A stretch of DNA of 64,000 nucleotides from Gillisella vitis (lineage in GTDB: Bacteria > Pseudomonadota > Alphaproteobacteria > Rhizobiales > Rhizobiaceae): the NCBI GenBank assembly GCA_009744235.1, contig WPHV01000011.1, positions 1-64,000 of the forward strand, written 5' to 3'. Numbering within the stretch: position 1 is the stretch's first letter; the number at the start of each line of letters is the position of its first letter. The notes under the pieces are model-generated. The model worked only from the letters and a program-made list of their open reading frames with translations. It was not told the DNA's origin and did no database searches. Position numbers and translations under genes: made by a program. Positions 32,951 through 42,626 of the stretch are shown here, piece by piece.

Positions 32951-33760
32951 TCAGCCTGCTGCCACGCGCAAACCAAAACCCTGCATCAGCCGGTGGGTGG
33001 AAAAGACCGGCTGGCCTGACGTAAAGACCGCGAAATCGTAATCGTCCGAATGCGCGCCCTCGCCCACATCAGGCACCAGACGCCGCGCCTGGCGAGCAAT
33101 GGCTTCCGCGGGGTCAAGCCAATCCACCGGCCAGGGAGCCAGCTTGCGGAAGACATTGGCAAGAAACGGATAATGGGTACAGGCGAGCACGACAATATCA
33201 GTCTTCGCACCTTGTTTTTCGATGAAACACGGCGCGATCTCCGCCTTCAGCACCGCGTCTTCTATCGGTTCACCGCGAATATAGGCTTCGGCCAGCCGGG
33301 CCAGATGTTGAGACCCGACGAGGTTAACCTCGCACTGGCTGGCAAAGGACTGAATCAGATCGCGGGTATAGGCGCGCTTGACGGTGCCAGGGGTTGCCAG
33401 CACGGAAATCAGGCCGGACCGGCTGCGCTCGGCAGCAGGCTTGATGGCCGGTACGGTGCCGATGAAGCGCATGCCGGGAAAGGCTTCGCGCAGCGCGGCA
33501 CCAGCCAGCGTGAAGGCCGTGCTACAGGCAACGATCACCGCTTCAGGATCATACTGTGCCAGAAGATTGGCAAACAACGAGACGATCCGCGCTTTGAGCG
33601 GCTCCTCCTCCCAGTTGCCATAGGGGAAACCGGCGTCGTCGGCGATATAGATAAAGCCGCGCTCCGGCATCAGCACCCGGGCTTCACGCAAAACGGTCAA
33701 GCCGCCAATACCGGAATCAAAGACCAGAATCGGTTTTAATTTAGTCCTGGTCTCGTTCAT
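32951..33760 (-). CDS. murI: Glutamate racemase
   Basis: MurI makes D-glutamate for peptidoglycan. From ATG 33760 the protein has 269 residues; F-D-S-G-I-G-G-L-T at 14-22 holds the conserved Asp, and the two catalytic Cys are in V-I-V-A-C-S-T-A (Cys79) and V-L-A-C-T-H-Y-P-F. Most family members have C-N-T at the first site; here it is C-S-T. The start lies 20 bases inside the end of trmJ, so the two genes are translationally linked. Confidence 0.93.
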   Translation of the reverse strand: MNETRTKLKPILVFDSGIGGLTVLREARVLMPERGFIYIADDAGFPYGNWEEEPLKARIVSLFANLLAQYDPEAVIVACSTAFTLAGAALREAFPGMRFIGTVPAIKPAAERSRSGLISVLATPGTVKRAYTRDLIQSFASQCEVNLVGSQHLARLAEAYIRGEPIEDAVLKAEIAPCFIEKQGAKTDIVVLACTHYPFLANVFRKLAPWPVDWLDPAEAIARQARRLVPDVGEGAHSDDYDFAVFTSGQPVFSTHRLMQGFGLRVAAG

Positions 33761-34601
33761 GCCCGCTACCATCAGCTTCGTCCCTCTCAATACCGTCCAC
33801 TGCATCGCCCTCCAGAGGCGCTCCAGCGCCGCGCGGATTGCGGCGGGAGAAGCGGTCGAGTGACGAGACCACGCCACGCATGACATTGATTTCCGGTGAA
33901 GTGAAACCACGTCGCGTCAGCACGGCGCGCAGATTGTCGATCATTCGTGCTTTTTTATGGATCGGGCGGAAATATCCCCTGGCATCGAGCGCATCCTCCA
34001 TATGCTCGAACAGGCCGATAACTTCCTCCTTGCTGGCAGGCATCTGATCGACACCCTGAAACGGCGTCTGGGTAACGTCCTCCATGGTGGATTTCATCCA
34101 CTCATAAGACATCAGCAGCACAGCCTGAGCGATGTTCAGCGACGCGAAAGCGGGATTGACCGGAAAGGTGACGATTTCATCGGCCAGAGCCACATCCTCA
34201 TTCTTCAGACCGGATTTTTCACGCCCAAAAAGAATTCCGGTTTTTTCACCAGCCAGAAACCGAGTTCGCAAAGTTGAGGCCGCCGTCACCGGCGAGGCCA
34301 CGGGCTTGAAATTGTCCCGTTGGCGCGCCGTGGTCGCATAGACGAAATTCAGATCGGCCAGTGCTTCCTCGAGCGTATCGTAAAGCTTGGCGCCATCAAT
34401 GACACGATCGGCCTTGGATGCGGCGGACCGGGCTTTTTCCGAGGGCCAGCCATCACGCGGATTGACCAGACGCAGCTCCGCCAGCCCGAAATTCGCCATG
34501 GCACGGGCCACCATGCCGATATTCTCGCCCAATTGCGGTTCCACCAGAATAATCGCTGGTCCCTCGGCGATAAGCTCGCGCTCGCTGTTCGTGCCTGCCA
34601 T
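33741..34601 (-). CDS. trmJ: tRNA/rRNA methyltransferase TrmJ (SPOUT)
   Basis: TrmJ methylates the 2'-O of residue 32 in tRNA. From ATG 34601 (AGGAAAGG upstream) the 286-residue protein has the SpoU/TrmH motifs: [14 protein letters not shown] at the N-terminus, [13 protein letters not shown] in the middle and [14 protein letters not shown] at the third motif, whose knot binds SAM. The C-terminal third is helical and carries the tRNA-binding extension. Its stop overlaps murI. Confidence 0.92.
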   Translation of the reverse strand: MAGTNSERELIAEGPAIILVEPQLGENIGMVARAMANFGLAELRLVNPRDGWPSEKARSAASKADRVIDGAKLYDTLEEALADLNFVYATTARQRDNFKPVASPVTAASTLRTRFLAGEKTGILFGREKSGLKNEDVALADEIVTFPVNPAFASLNIAQAVLLMSYEWMKSTMEDVTQTPFQGVDQMPASKEEVIGLFEHMEDALDARGYFRPIHKKARMIDNLRAVLTRRGFTSPEINVMRGVVSSLDRFSRRNPRGAGAPLEGDAVDGIERDEADGSGHERDQD

Positions 34602-34823
34602 GGCGCCTTTCCTGCAATAATTCATTCAACCCTGCAAATTTACGTCTGCATGGGCATAAACAGCCCAAAATGCAAGAGGCGGAAGGCAAAGCGCGCTCAA
34701 GCTAAAATGAAGTCCACACGCGGCTTCCTGTTTGCCTTGGCTTGCGAGAATGCTATAGGCAACTCCGGTCATATGGACAGAGACGCGGTCGAATTAAAGC
34801 CGCCCTATCGATGAGGAAGACTT

Positions 34824-36038
34824 ATGCAAAAGATCAAGGTTGCCAACCCGGTCGTCGATCTCGACGGCGATGAAATGACCCGTATCATCTGGCAGTTCAT
34901 CAAGGAAAAGCTGATCCTTCCCTATCTCGATCTCGAGATTGAATACTACGACCTCTCGGTAGAAAACCGCGATGCAACCAATGACCAGGTGACGATCGAT
35001 TCCGCCCACGCGATCAAAAAGCACGGCGTCGGCATCAAATGCGCCACCATCACACCAGACGAAGCCCGCGTGAAGGAATTCAACCTGAAGGAAATGTGGA
35101 AAAGCCCGAACGGCACGATCCGCAACATCCTCGGCGGCGTTATTTTCCGCGAGCCGATCATCTGCAAGAACGTACCCCGTCTCGTCCCCGGCTGGACCCA
35201 GCCGATCGTCGTCGGTCGCCATGCCTTCGGCGACCAGTATAAGGCAACCGATTTCAAATTCCCCGGCAAGGGCAAGCTGACCATCAAGTTCGTCGGCGAA
35301 GACGGCCAGGTCATCGAGAAGGACGTGTTCGATGCACCGTCCGCCGGTGTGGCCATGGCCATGTACAACCTGGATGATTCGATTCGCGATTTCGCCCGCG
35401 CTTCGATGAACTACGGCCTGATGCGCAAATGGCCAGTCTACCTGTCCACCAAGAACACCATTTTGAAGGCCTATGACGGCCGCTTCAAGGATATTTTCGA
35501 GGAAGTCTATCAGGCCGAATTCAAGGCCCAGTTCGACGCCGCTGGCATTACCTACGAGCATCGCCTGATCGACGACATGGTTGCCTCTGCGCTGAAATGG
35601 TCCGGCGGCTATATCTGGGCCTGCAAGAACTATGACGGCGACGTCCAGTCGGACACGGTTGCCCAGGGCTTCGGCTCGCTCGGCCTGATGACCTCGGTTC
35701 TGCTGTCTCCGGATGGGCGCACGGTAGAAGCCGAAGCCGCCCACGGCACCGTGACCCGTCACTATCGCCAGCATCAGAAGGGCCAGGAAACCTCGACCAA
35801 TTCCATCGCCTCGATCTTTGCCTGGACCCGTGGCCTCGCGCACCGCGCCAAGCTGGACGACAATGCCGATCTGGCCAAGTTCGCCCTCACCCTTGAAAAG
35901 GTCTGCGTGGACACGGTTGAAGCCGGCTACATGACCAAGGATCTGGCGCTGCTGATCGGTCCCGACCAGCCGTGGCTGTCAACCACCGCCTTCCTCGACA
36001 AGGTTGATGAAAATCTTCGGGCTGCAATGGCTGCCTGA
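34824..36038 (+). CDS. icd: NADP-dependent isocitrate dehydrogenase
   Basis: This 404-residue enzyme of the TCA cycle turns isocitrate into 2-oxoglutarate with NADPH. It is the type II (eukaryote-like, short) form common in alphaproteobacteria: [13 protein letters not shown] at 8-20, [17 protein letters not shown] for substrate phosphate-like binding, D-D-M-V-A at metal Asp and A-A-H-G-T-V-T-R-H near residue 308 with NADP contacts. It is a single-gene unit with its own terminator. Confidence 0.98.
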   Translation: MQKIKVANPVVDLDGDEMTRIIWQFIKEKLILPYLDLEIEYYDLSVENRDATNDQVTIDSAHAIKKHGVGIKCATITPDEARVKEFNLKEMWKSPNGTIRNILGGVIFREPIICKNVPRLVPGWTQPIVVGRHAFGDQYKATDFKFPGKGKLTIKFVGEDGQVIEKDVFDAPSAGVAMAMYNLDDSIRDFARASMNYGLMRKWPVYLSTKNTILKAYDGRFKDIFEEVYQAEFKAQFDAAGITYEHRLIDDMVASALKWSGGYIWACKNYDGDVQSDTVAQGFGSLGLMTSVLLSPDGRTVEAEAAHGTVTRHYRQHQKGQETSTNSIASIFAWTRGLAHRAKLDDNADLAKFALTLEKVCVDTVEAGYMTKDLALLIGPDQPWLSTTAFLDKVDENLRAAMAA

Positions 36039-36056
36039 GACATCTCACGTTTTGCA

Positions 36057-36088
36057 AAACCCGGCCATCGCGCCGGGTTTTCGCTTTA
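36057..36088 (+). terminator. Terminator after icd
   Basis: AAAACCCGGC / GCCGGGTTTT (10-bp stem, loop CATCGC) is followed by TTCGCTTTATT. Confidence 0.85.
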
Positions 36089-36120
36089 TTGGGAGAGCCA
36101 ATGAAAATGGCCATCCGACT

Positions 36121-36223
36121 GCTGCATAATTCCTTAAATCGGAATCGATTTAACGAGAAAATTATGCAGCGGAATTAAAGTATTACAGCGCCGTGCGTTT
36201 TATAAAACGCACGGCGCTGTAAT
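36121..36223. repeat. Nested palindromes: dispersed element plus perfect 42-bp palindrome
   Basis: Outer arms GCTGCATAATT (36121-36131) and AATTATGCAGC (36160-36170) are perfectly inverted and enclose TTAAATCG-GAAT-CGATTTAA (36134-36153). A perfect 42-bp palindrome with no loop follows at 36182-36223 (half-site ATTACAGCGCCGTGCGTTTTA... without the last base mirrored). A related copy of the first part lies at 15083-15118. Similar combinations are spread in Rhizobiaceae genomes as intergenic repeats. Confidence 0.75.
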
Positions 36224-36290
36224 GTCAGGCGATGATGCGTGCGCATCGTCAAACCATCGTATTCTATGCATTTTTGGGGAAGAGAGCACC

Positions 36291-36914
36291 ATGACCGAGC
36301 AAGTCGTTTTATACACCAATCCTATGTCCAGAGGGCGCATCGTTCGCTGGATGCTGGAGGAGATCGGCCAACCCTATCAGACCGAATTGGTCGCCTATGG
36401 TCCCGCGATGAAGGCGGCTGACTACACCACCATCAACCCGCTGGGCAAGGTTCCGGCTATCCGCCACGGCAAAACGGTGGTGACGGAAACGCCAGCCATT
36501 CTGGCCTATCTGGCCGATGCCTTTCCTGAAGCGGGCCTTGCCCCAGATCTTGGCAACCGCGGCAGCTATTATCGCTGGCTGTTCTTCACTGCCGGTCCGG
36601 TGGAAGCCGCCGTCATCGGTCAGGCTTGTGGCTTCGCCGTCCCCGATGAGCGCCGTGGCATGGTTGGCTACGGCAGTATCGATACCATGATGGATGTGGT
36701 TGCTTCTGCAATTTCCGCAAGCCCGTATATCGCTGGCGAAAGCTTTAGCGCTGCCGATCTCTATCTCGCATCGCATCTGTCGTTCTCACTGAGAGTCAAC
36801 AGCGTGCCATCACGTCCGGTCTTTACCGATTACATCGCCCGGATGACCGATCGTGACGCCTATCGCCGTGCGAGCGAAATCGATACCGAAGCCCAGGCTG
36901 CGTCCAACGCATAA
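36291..36914 (+). CDS. Glutathione S-transferase family protein
   Basis: From ATG 36291 (GGGGAAGAGAG upstream) the protein has 207 residues: an N-terminal thioredoxin fold (Y-T-N-P-M-S-R-G-R-I-V-R-W-M-L, G-K-V-P-A-I with cis-Pro, T-E-T-P-A-I-L-A-Y with the glutathione-binding E-T/S) and an all-helical C-terminal domain (F-S-A-A-D-L-Y-L-A-S). A Ser at position 13 could be the catalytic residue. The electrophile is unknown. Confidence 0.9.
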   Translation: MTEQVVLYTNPMSRGRIVRWMLEEIGQPYQTELVAYGPAMKAADYTTINPLGKVPAIRHGKTVVTETPAILAYLADAFPEAGLAPDLGNRGSYYRWLFFTAGPVEAAVIGQACGFAVPDERRGMVGYGSIDTMMDVVASAISASPYIAGESFSAADLYLASHLSFSLRVNSVPSRPVFTDYIARMTDRDAYRRASEIDTEAQAASNA

Positions 36915-37022
36915 CTCAGATTTTCAGATCCGGTTGACACATCGGACCTCTGATTAACAAGAATTTGCCAAGCGCCCTCCAAGATGGCGCTTGGCATTCC
37001 CATTACCAGCACTTTTCAAACA

Positions 37023-38264
37023 TTACGATAGTTCAGGTACCGCCGCTGGTTTAGCACCGATTAGCGCGATGACGGCCGCCATCCCCTCCTCCGGTTTCTG
37101 CACCACGACGTCCTCCGCAGGGCTCAAAATACAACGATTCCGTCCCTGGTCCTTAGCCCGGTAAAGTGCTGCATCCGCCCGAAGAGACACCGCGTCAAGA
37201 TCCGCGCCGGCTTTGGCCACCTCATGCATGCCGATACTGATGGTCATGGTGATCGTCGCGTCACGCCACGGTGTGGTGAGCCGGGCAACGGATTGCCGCA
37301 GCCCATCGCAAAAGGCCAGCGCTTCATCACCCGTCATTTGCGGCATGAACAAAGCAAATTCTTCTCCGCCGAGCCGGCCAAACACCATGTTCGCATCGAG
37401 TTGCTCGATCATCGTTTTCCCGAAGGCGCACAAGGCTGCGTCCCCTCCTGCATGTCCATGCGCATCATTGATACATTTGAAATGATCAAGATCGATCAGC
37501 GCCAGCACACCAGCACTCTTGAGCATTCGTGACTGGGCGCGCTCATAGAAAGCGCGGCGATTGAGAACGCCGGTCAGCATGTCGATCTCGGAGGCATGCT
37601 TATACTGCATGAGGCTTCGATGGCTGCTGAGCGCAAAAATGCCGATCCCCAGCCCAAGGCTGTTGACGTATAAAATAAAGGTAACGACCGGCACCCATGG
37701 TGTTTGGGCAACACCGCCAATCTCTGTGACCGGCCAGATCATCACCAGAGGAATGCGCAGCAACATGACAAAGCCATAGGACAGTAGCATGAAGATAATG
37801 ACCAGGCGGACTGGAAAACGGTCGCTCTTCCAACCGGACCAAATCGAGGCGGCTAAAGCGCCGATCTGCATAACGGTCAAAATCGTGTAGAGGACAATTC
37901 TGTAGTCCGGATTGGCGGAAAAAACATTCACTCCAAAATAGCAGAGGAGCCAAATCGCAGTTATTGCGACCACAAACCAACGGGAACGGGAAAATCCATC
38001 GAAGATCCGAAACCCAACCCACACCAATCCGGATCCAAGAAGCACCAGTGCTCCACCAGCGCCGATACCAAGAGATTCAGGAACGATACCGCGCAAAGCC
38101 TGCAAGCATGTACCGATTGAAACACACCAAAAACCGATACTCCATAGACCCAACTGGTTGGATTTACGGTCGAAAAACCAGCTGATGCTCATCAGGACAG
38201 AATTCAAGGTCCATCCGACCAGTAGGCAGATCATCAGCGTTGGAATGTTGAAGAGTAAAACCAA
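37023..38264 (-). CDS. Membrane diguanylate cyclase (GGDEF)
   Basis: This 413-residue protein has about seven membrane spans in residues 5-215 and a GGDEF domain (about 225-390) with the catalytic G-G-E-E-F at 299-303, so it should make c-di-GMP. The sensor is a non-MHYT 7-helix region with unknown input. There is no R-x-x-D inhibitory site five residues ahead of the active site. The first codon is a TTG; ATG 38234 (M-I-C-L-L-V) is an alternative that would shorten the first span. Confidence 0.88.
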   Translation of the reverse strand: MVLLFNIPTLMICLLVGWTLNSVLMSISWFFDRKSNQLGLWSIGFWCVSIGTCLQALRGIVPESLGIGAGGALVLLGSGLVWVGFRIFDGFSRSRWFVVAITAIWLLCYFGVNVFSANPDYRIVLYTILTVMQIGALAASIWSGWKSDRFPVRLVIIFMLLSYGFVMLLRIPLVMIWPVTEIGGVAQTPWVPVVTFILYVNSLGLGIGIFALSSHRSLMQYKHASEIDMLTGVLNRRAFYERAQSRMLKSAGVLALIDLDHFKCINDAHGHAGGDAALCAFGKTMIEQLDANMVFGRLGGEEFALFMPQMTGDEALAFCDGLRQSVARLTTPWRDATITMTISIGMHEVAKAGADLDAVSLRADAALYRAKDQGRNRCILSPAEDVVVQKPEEGMAAVIALIGAKPAAVPELS

Positions 38265-38739
38265 GAGATGTTAACCCAAAAAACGGTTGCCTTGTCACGC
38301 CCCACCCCTGCGGAGAAGAAGTATTTCTGCACCCGTCGGCCTTAAATAATATTTACAATTATCGCCTGTCGCTCACTAAAAATCCATTGGCAAATGATAT
38401 TCGAGCCAATTTCTCCGGCACAGACAAAAATCAACCTAAAAATCGGAAATACAACTACAAAAACAAACTGGTTTACGGATCGAAGATTCTATCTATTAGT
38501 TTATTTTAAAATATATCATCTACTGATTGTTTTTTGCAACAAACAACATAAGACAGACCATGAAAATCTACTCATATGTGCAATGCAAGTCACGTAAAAT
38601 CTCGACAAGAATGGGCGACGGCATGATTTAAAAGCATGAAGGCATCGCGCATGTGAAAATGCGCGATGCCTTCATAACAAAACCGCCACCGGCCCGAAAA
38701 GGGGAAACTGGCTCCCCGATCAGATGCTGCTCATTTGTC
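38265..38739. other. Intergenic region between cyclase and tannase genes
   Basis: No gene is seen. The left part (38340-38560) is AT-rich and should hold the cyclase promoter; the right part contains a long hairpin (annotated separately). Confidence 0.5.
38637..38674 (-). terminator. Perfect 16-bp hairpin downstream of the tannase gene
   Basis: TGAAGGCATCGCGCAT and its exact complement flank a six-base loop. On the minus strand it is followed by TGCTTTTAAAT and lies about 65 bases after the tannase-family stop, so it probably ends that transcript. Confidence 0.7.
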
Positions 38740-40410
38740 TTAGCGGCATTTGAAGTGGATGGAATCCGAGCCAGCAGCGGCTTTATCGTAATGCGCAACC
38801 AGGGGATAGGGGCAGTAAAGATAGCGCCCCGGCGTCAGTGCTGCGCCATCCTTGTTGTCCTTGGTGATCCCTGCGGATACCGGACCGGGTGCCGCGCCCT
38901 TTTCTACCCAGGCGACAAGCGGTGTGAAGAAATCAAAATCGTCATATGAGGGGCCACCCGCCCCATGTGGCATGCCAGGAATACGGTAGAATTTGACGAA
39001 ATCCCCCGCCTTGCGACCATTATTGCTGTCGAGTTTGCGATACCATTTGACCGTATCGAGCACTGAAAATACCGGATCGGCATTGCCATGAAAAACAATC
39101 ATCTTATGGCCCGCATCTTTAAATGCCTTCAAACGCGGATTGGCGCTATCAGGCGGAATCATGAAATCTGCGGCAGATTCCGTGAACGGTCCTGATTTTG
39201 CAAAAATCTTCGGCGCATCCCGGTCGAAATCGAAGCCGAGCAAAAACTTTTGCAGGTCCTCCGGCGTTCCGTTGACCGGCACGGGCGGCGTGGTGAAGAT
39301 CTGAGCCAGCGAACCCGCGCCCATCACAGCAATGATTGGTTTGCCGCCCCAGGCTGCAACAGGGCTTTGCAATTTCCAAAGACGCCAATTGGCCGACCCC
39401 ATGCCCGGGTCCCAATCCCAATTGCTGTACAGCGCATGGCCCTTGCTGTTTCTCGGGCCTGCGTGACTGGTGCGAAGGGCGGTGATCTGGTCCTGGCTAA
39501 GGCAATCAGGCTGCTTCTCAGTCTTGCAGGCCAGGGTCTTGATATTGAAACGGCTCTGGCAGGCATCCGCATTGCCGACAACGCCATCGACCCGACCGTC
39601 CAAGGCATCACAGGCGGAAAGGATGCCCTTGGCCAGAACCGCCATATCGGCGGGAGAAAAGGCTTTGGCGATATCCTGATCGACCTTGGCCCAGGCCTGC
39701 ACGTCCCAGGCATGCTGAAGGGCAGCCTTCGGCAGATTGAAGCCGGGATAACCAACCAGCAGACCATCGAATTGCTCCGGCAGTCGCGTGGCGGCCATCA
39801 GCGCGTGGCGGCCACCATTCGAGCCACCGATGCCGTAGCGAAAGGCGATCTTTTGTCCATAATACTGTTCCACCAGCCGCATGGCCAATGGGTTGAGCTT
39901 GGCGACGGCACCATAACCATAATCCTGGCGGGCGACCGGGTCGAAGCCAAAGGCAGCTGAACCGGCAAGCCCCTTATCGGAAAACGCCGCCTCGTCATGA
40001 CCAGCATCGCTGGAGACCACCGCATAGCCACGGCTGAGCGCATTGTCCGCCTTGTTGCCGCCAAGCAACGGGCCGGTGGCGGCCAGGACCTTGCCGTCAT
40101 TGCCTCCGTTGAACTGATGGACGAAACGGCCATTCCAATCGTCCGGGAGCCGCATTTCGAAGTGGATGGCATAGGCTCTACCGTCAATGCCCTGGTGAGC
40201 CGACAACTCCCCCTGGACCAGGCAATGGCTGCGCGGCATCTCGGCATTGCCGGGAACGGATTTTGCCTCAGCTATGGTCAATTCGGGCGGGTGCCCGCCG
40301 GTGTTGCGGATATCGCCGCATGTGCCGGCGGCATAGGCGCCAGATGCATACATCAATGACGGAAACAGCAGAGCCGTAACCACGGCACTCCGCAAAGCAA
40401 ATATTGACAT
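38740..40410 (-). CDS. Exported tannase/feruloyl-esterase family protein
   Basis: From ATG 40410, with GGGAGGAA upstream, the protein has 556 residues. It starts with a signal peptide (F-A-L-R-S-A-V-V-T-A-L-L-F-P-S-L then A-Y-A-A). The family core is visible: nucleophile elbow G-G-S-N-G-G-R-H, V-S-S-D-A-G-H, a Cys pair bracketing the lid domain (C-D-A-L-D-G-R-V-D-G-V), F-H-G-N-A-D-P-V-F for the Asp and M-P-H-G-A-G-G-P for the His. Such enzymes split gallic or ferulic acid esters in plant material, in line with a plant-associated host. Confidence 0.9.
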   Translation of the reverse strand: MSIFALRSAVVTALLFPSLMYASGAYAAGTCGDIRNTGGHPPELTIAEAKSVPGNAEMPRSHCLVQGELSAHQGIDGRAYAIHFEMRLPDDWNGRFVHQFNGGNDGKVLAATGPLLGGNKADNALSRGYAVVSSDAGHDEAAFSDKGLAGSAAFGFDPVARQDYGYGAVAKLNPLAMRLVEQYYGQKIAFRYGIGGSNGGRHALMAATRLPEQFDGLLVGYPGFNLPKAALQHAWDVQAWAKVDQDIAKAFSPADMAVLAKGILSACDALDGRVDGVVGNADACQSRFNIKTLACKTEKQPDCLSQDQITALRTSHAGPRNSKGHALYSNWDWDPGMGSANWRLWKLQSPVAAWGGKPIIAVMGAGSLAQIFTTPPVPVNGTPEDLQKFLLGFDFDRDAPKIFAKSGPFTESAADFMIPPDSANPRLKAFKDAGHKMIVFHGNADPVFSVLDTVKWYRKLDSNNGRKAGDFVKFYRIPGMPHGAGGPSYDDFDFFTPLVAWVEKGAAPGPVSAGITKDNKDGAALTPGRYLYCPYPLVAHYDKAAAGSDSIHFKCR

Positions 40411-40552
40411 GAATTCCTCCCAGAATATGCTGGGCAAGGTAATCCCCTCAGCGGGTTGGCGTCAATATTGGTAGGCAAGACAAACCATTTTCTTTTGTCG
40501 TTGCCGCGCTCACACTCTTGACGCAAGGCGCTACGGATCGCAGATAAGCGGC

Positions 40553-41113
40553 ATGAAGGCATCGCAAGCAGAAATTTTGATCGTCCCCGGCTATACCAAT
40601 TCCGGGCCGGACCATTGGCAAAGCCGTTGGGAGGGCAAATTGTCCACCGCCCGTCGCGTTGAGCAGGCCGAATGGGCAAAGCCTGTCCGGGAGGATTGGG
40701 TGAAGCGGCTGGTTGAAGAGGTCAACCGCGCCGAAAAACCAGTCGTGCTGGTGGGCCACTCGCTGGGTGTGCCGACGATCGTGCATGCCGTGCCGCATTT
40801 TCAGCGCAAGGTGGCTGGCGCCTTTCTGGTGGCGCCGCCGGACGTGGCCAATTCAGCAATTCGGCCCCGACACCTGATGACGTTCGGTCCCTATCCCCGT
40901 ACGCCCCTGCCTTTTCCCACATTGATCGTCGCCAGCCGCAACGATCCGTTTGGCACCTATGACCATGCCGAGGATATTGCAAAGGCTTGGGGAGGCCTTG
41001 TCGTCGATGCAGGCGAGGCAGGTCATCTCAATGCCGAGTCCGGTCATGGTCCCTGGCCCGAAGGCACCATGGTTTTTGCCCAGTTTCTCAGCAAGCTTTC
41101 CGCCGAGGACTGA
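40553..41113 (+). CDS. RBBP9/YdeN-type alpha/beta hydrolase
   Basis: This is a 186-residue serine hydrolase of the small DUF1234-like group. It begins I-L-I-V-P-G-Y-T-N-S-G-P-D-H-W-Q-S-R-W, and the triad is S70 in G-H-S-L-G, an Asp in S-R-N-D-P-F and a His in A-G-H-L-N-A-E-S-G-H-G. No signal peptide is present. Substrate unknown. Confidence 0.88.
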   Translation: MKASQAEILIVPGYTNSGPDHWQSRWEGKLSTARRVEQAEWAKPVREDWVKRLVEEVNRAEKPVVLVGHSLGVPTIVHAVPHFQRKVAGAFLVAPPDVANSAIRPRHLMTFGPYPRTPLPFPTLIVASRNDPFGTYDHAEDIAKAWGGLVVDAGEAGHLNAESGHGPWPEGTMVFAQFLSKLSAED

Positions 41114-41406
41114 CTTATCCATGGCTTTCTCTGGCCATGGATTTCGTGGTTCGGCACCGCTGTGCTAAAGATAATATCCTGGGCTGCTGTGACAGATCGC
41201 GATTCTCCATGGTCGGTAGTGTCTGCATTGGGGATTGAACGGTAGGGAGCAGAAGCCTGTATGGATGCGCCCGAACCGGGCGCCACCAGAAAAACAAGGA
41301 AGGGGCAAGAGCCGGATTGTGAAAAGCCGCGTTTTCCTTTATGGACCGCCTCAACCAGTGACACAGAGCGTCCCTTGTGCGACGCCAACAATAGAGACAA
41401 ACCGTC

Positions 41407-42171
41407 ATGAACCGTCGCCGCCGTATTTACGAAGGCAAGGCCAAGATCCTGTATGAGGGTCCTGAGCCGGGCACGCTGATCCAGTTTTTCAAGGATGATG
41501 CAACAGCCTTCAACAAGAAAAAGCATGATGTTATCGACGGCAAAGGCGTGTTGAACAATCGCATCTGCGAATATGTCTACACGCATCTGAACAAGATCGG
41601 CATTCCCACCCACTTCATCCGCCGCCTCAACATGCGTGAGCAGCTGATCAAGGAAGTGGAAATCATCCCGCTGGAAATCGTCGTGCGCAATGTCGCCGCC
41701 GGTTCCCTGTCCAAGCGTCTCGGCATCGAGGAAGGCGTGGTTCTCCCACGCTCCATCATCGAATTCTATTATAAGTCCGACGCGCTGGAAGATCCGATCG
41801 TCTCGGAAGAGCATATCACCGCGTTTGGCTGGGCCAATCCGGCTGAGCTGGACGATATCATGGCGCTGGCCATTCGCGTCAATGACTTCCTTTCCGGGCT
41901 TTTCCTCGGCATCGGCATTCAGCTGGTCGATTTCAAGATCGAATGCGGCCGTCTCTACGAAGGTGACATGATGCGCATCGTGTTGGCCGATGAGATTTCG
42001 CCCGACAGCTGCCGTCTTTGGGACGTCGAAACCCACGAGAAACTGGACAAGGACCGGTTCCGCCACGATATGGGCGGGCTGCTGGAAGCCTATCAGGAAG
42101 TGGCGCGCCGTCTCGGCATCATCAATGAAAACGAACCCGTTCGCGGCACCGGCCCGGTTCTGGTCAAGTAG
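41407..42171 (+). CDS. purC: SAICAR synthase PurC
   Basis: PurC joins aspartate to CAIR in purine synthesis. The 254-residue protein has Y-E-G-K-A-K-I-L-Y near the N-terminus, [22 protein letters not shown] and [11 protein letters not shown] of the ATP/substrate site. It is first in a purC-purS-purQ unit: the next start follows 16 bases after its stop. Confidence 0.97.
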   Translation: MNRRRRIYEGKAKILYEGPEPGTLIQFFKDDATAFNKKKHDVIDGKGVLNNRICEYVYTHLNKIGIPTHFIRRLNMREQLIKEVEIIPLEIVVRNVAAGSLSKRLGIEEGVVLPRSIIEFYYKSDALEDPIVSEEHITAFGWANPAELDDIMALAIRVNDFLSGLFLGIGIQLVDFKIECGRLYEGDMMRIVLADEISPDSCRLWDVETHEKLDKDRFRHDMGGLLEAYQEVARRLGIINENEPVRGTGPVLVK

Positions 42172-42187
42172 TTCTGGAGACACACTC

Positions 42188-42430
42188 GTGATTAAGGCTC
42201 GCGTCACCGTTACATTGAAAAACGGCGTTCTGGACCCCCAAGGCAAGGCTATCGAAGGAGCGCTCGGGGCGCTGGGCTTCGGTGGCGTCAACCATGTCCG
42301 CCAGGGCAAGGTTTTCGACCTGTCGCTCGATACAGCCGACAAGTCTGCGGCAGAAGCAGAATTGAAAGCCATGTGCGAAAAGCTGCTGGCCAATACCGTG
42401 ATCGAAAATTACGCGATCTCGATCGATTGA
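42188..42430 (+). CDS. purS: FGAM synthase subunit PurS
   Basis: PurS is the small linker that joins PurQ and PurL so ammonia can pass between them. The start is GTG 42188 (G-T-G then I-K-A-R-V-T-V-T), giving 80 residues, the normal size. G-K-A-I-E-G-A-L-G-A-L-G-F and V-R-Q-G-K-V-F-D-L are family motifs. Confidence 0.95.
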   Translation: MIKARVTVTLKNGVLDPQGKAIEGALGALGFGGVNHVRQGKVFDLSLDTADKSAAEAELKAMCEKLLANTVIENYAISID

Positions 42431-42499
42431 GCGAACTGCTCCCGGTGACGGGGACGACAAAGCCGGAATGCGGTTAATAAGACGCATGATGCTTTAGAA

Positions 42500-42540
42500 T
42501 TTGCCTTGGGAAGAACGGAAGCCGATCTTTCCAAGGCAAA
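42500..42540 (+). other. Hairpin in the purS-purQ gap
   Basis: TTTGCCTTGGGAAGA (42500-42514) and TCTTTCCAAGGCAAA (42526-42540) pair over 15 bp with one G-U. No T-run follows. It lies in the 196-base gap within the pur unit and may be an mRNA processing or attenuation element, or an interspersed repeat. Confidence 0.5.
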
Positions 42541-42626
42541 TGACATCACAGAAGATCCAGAGGCCGCCTGATTGAAACATCAACCCGGCAGCGTCTGGAA
42601 CAGACAGTCAAGTGGGAGCCGACGCC

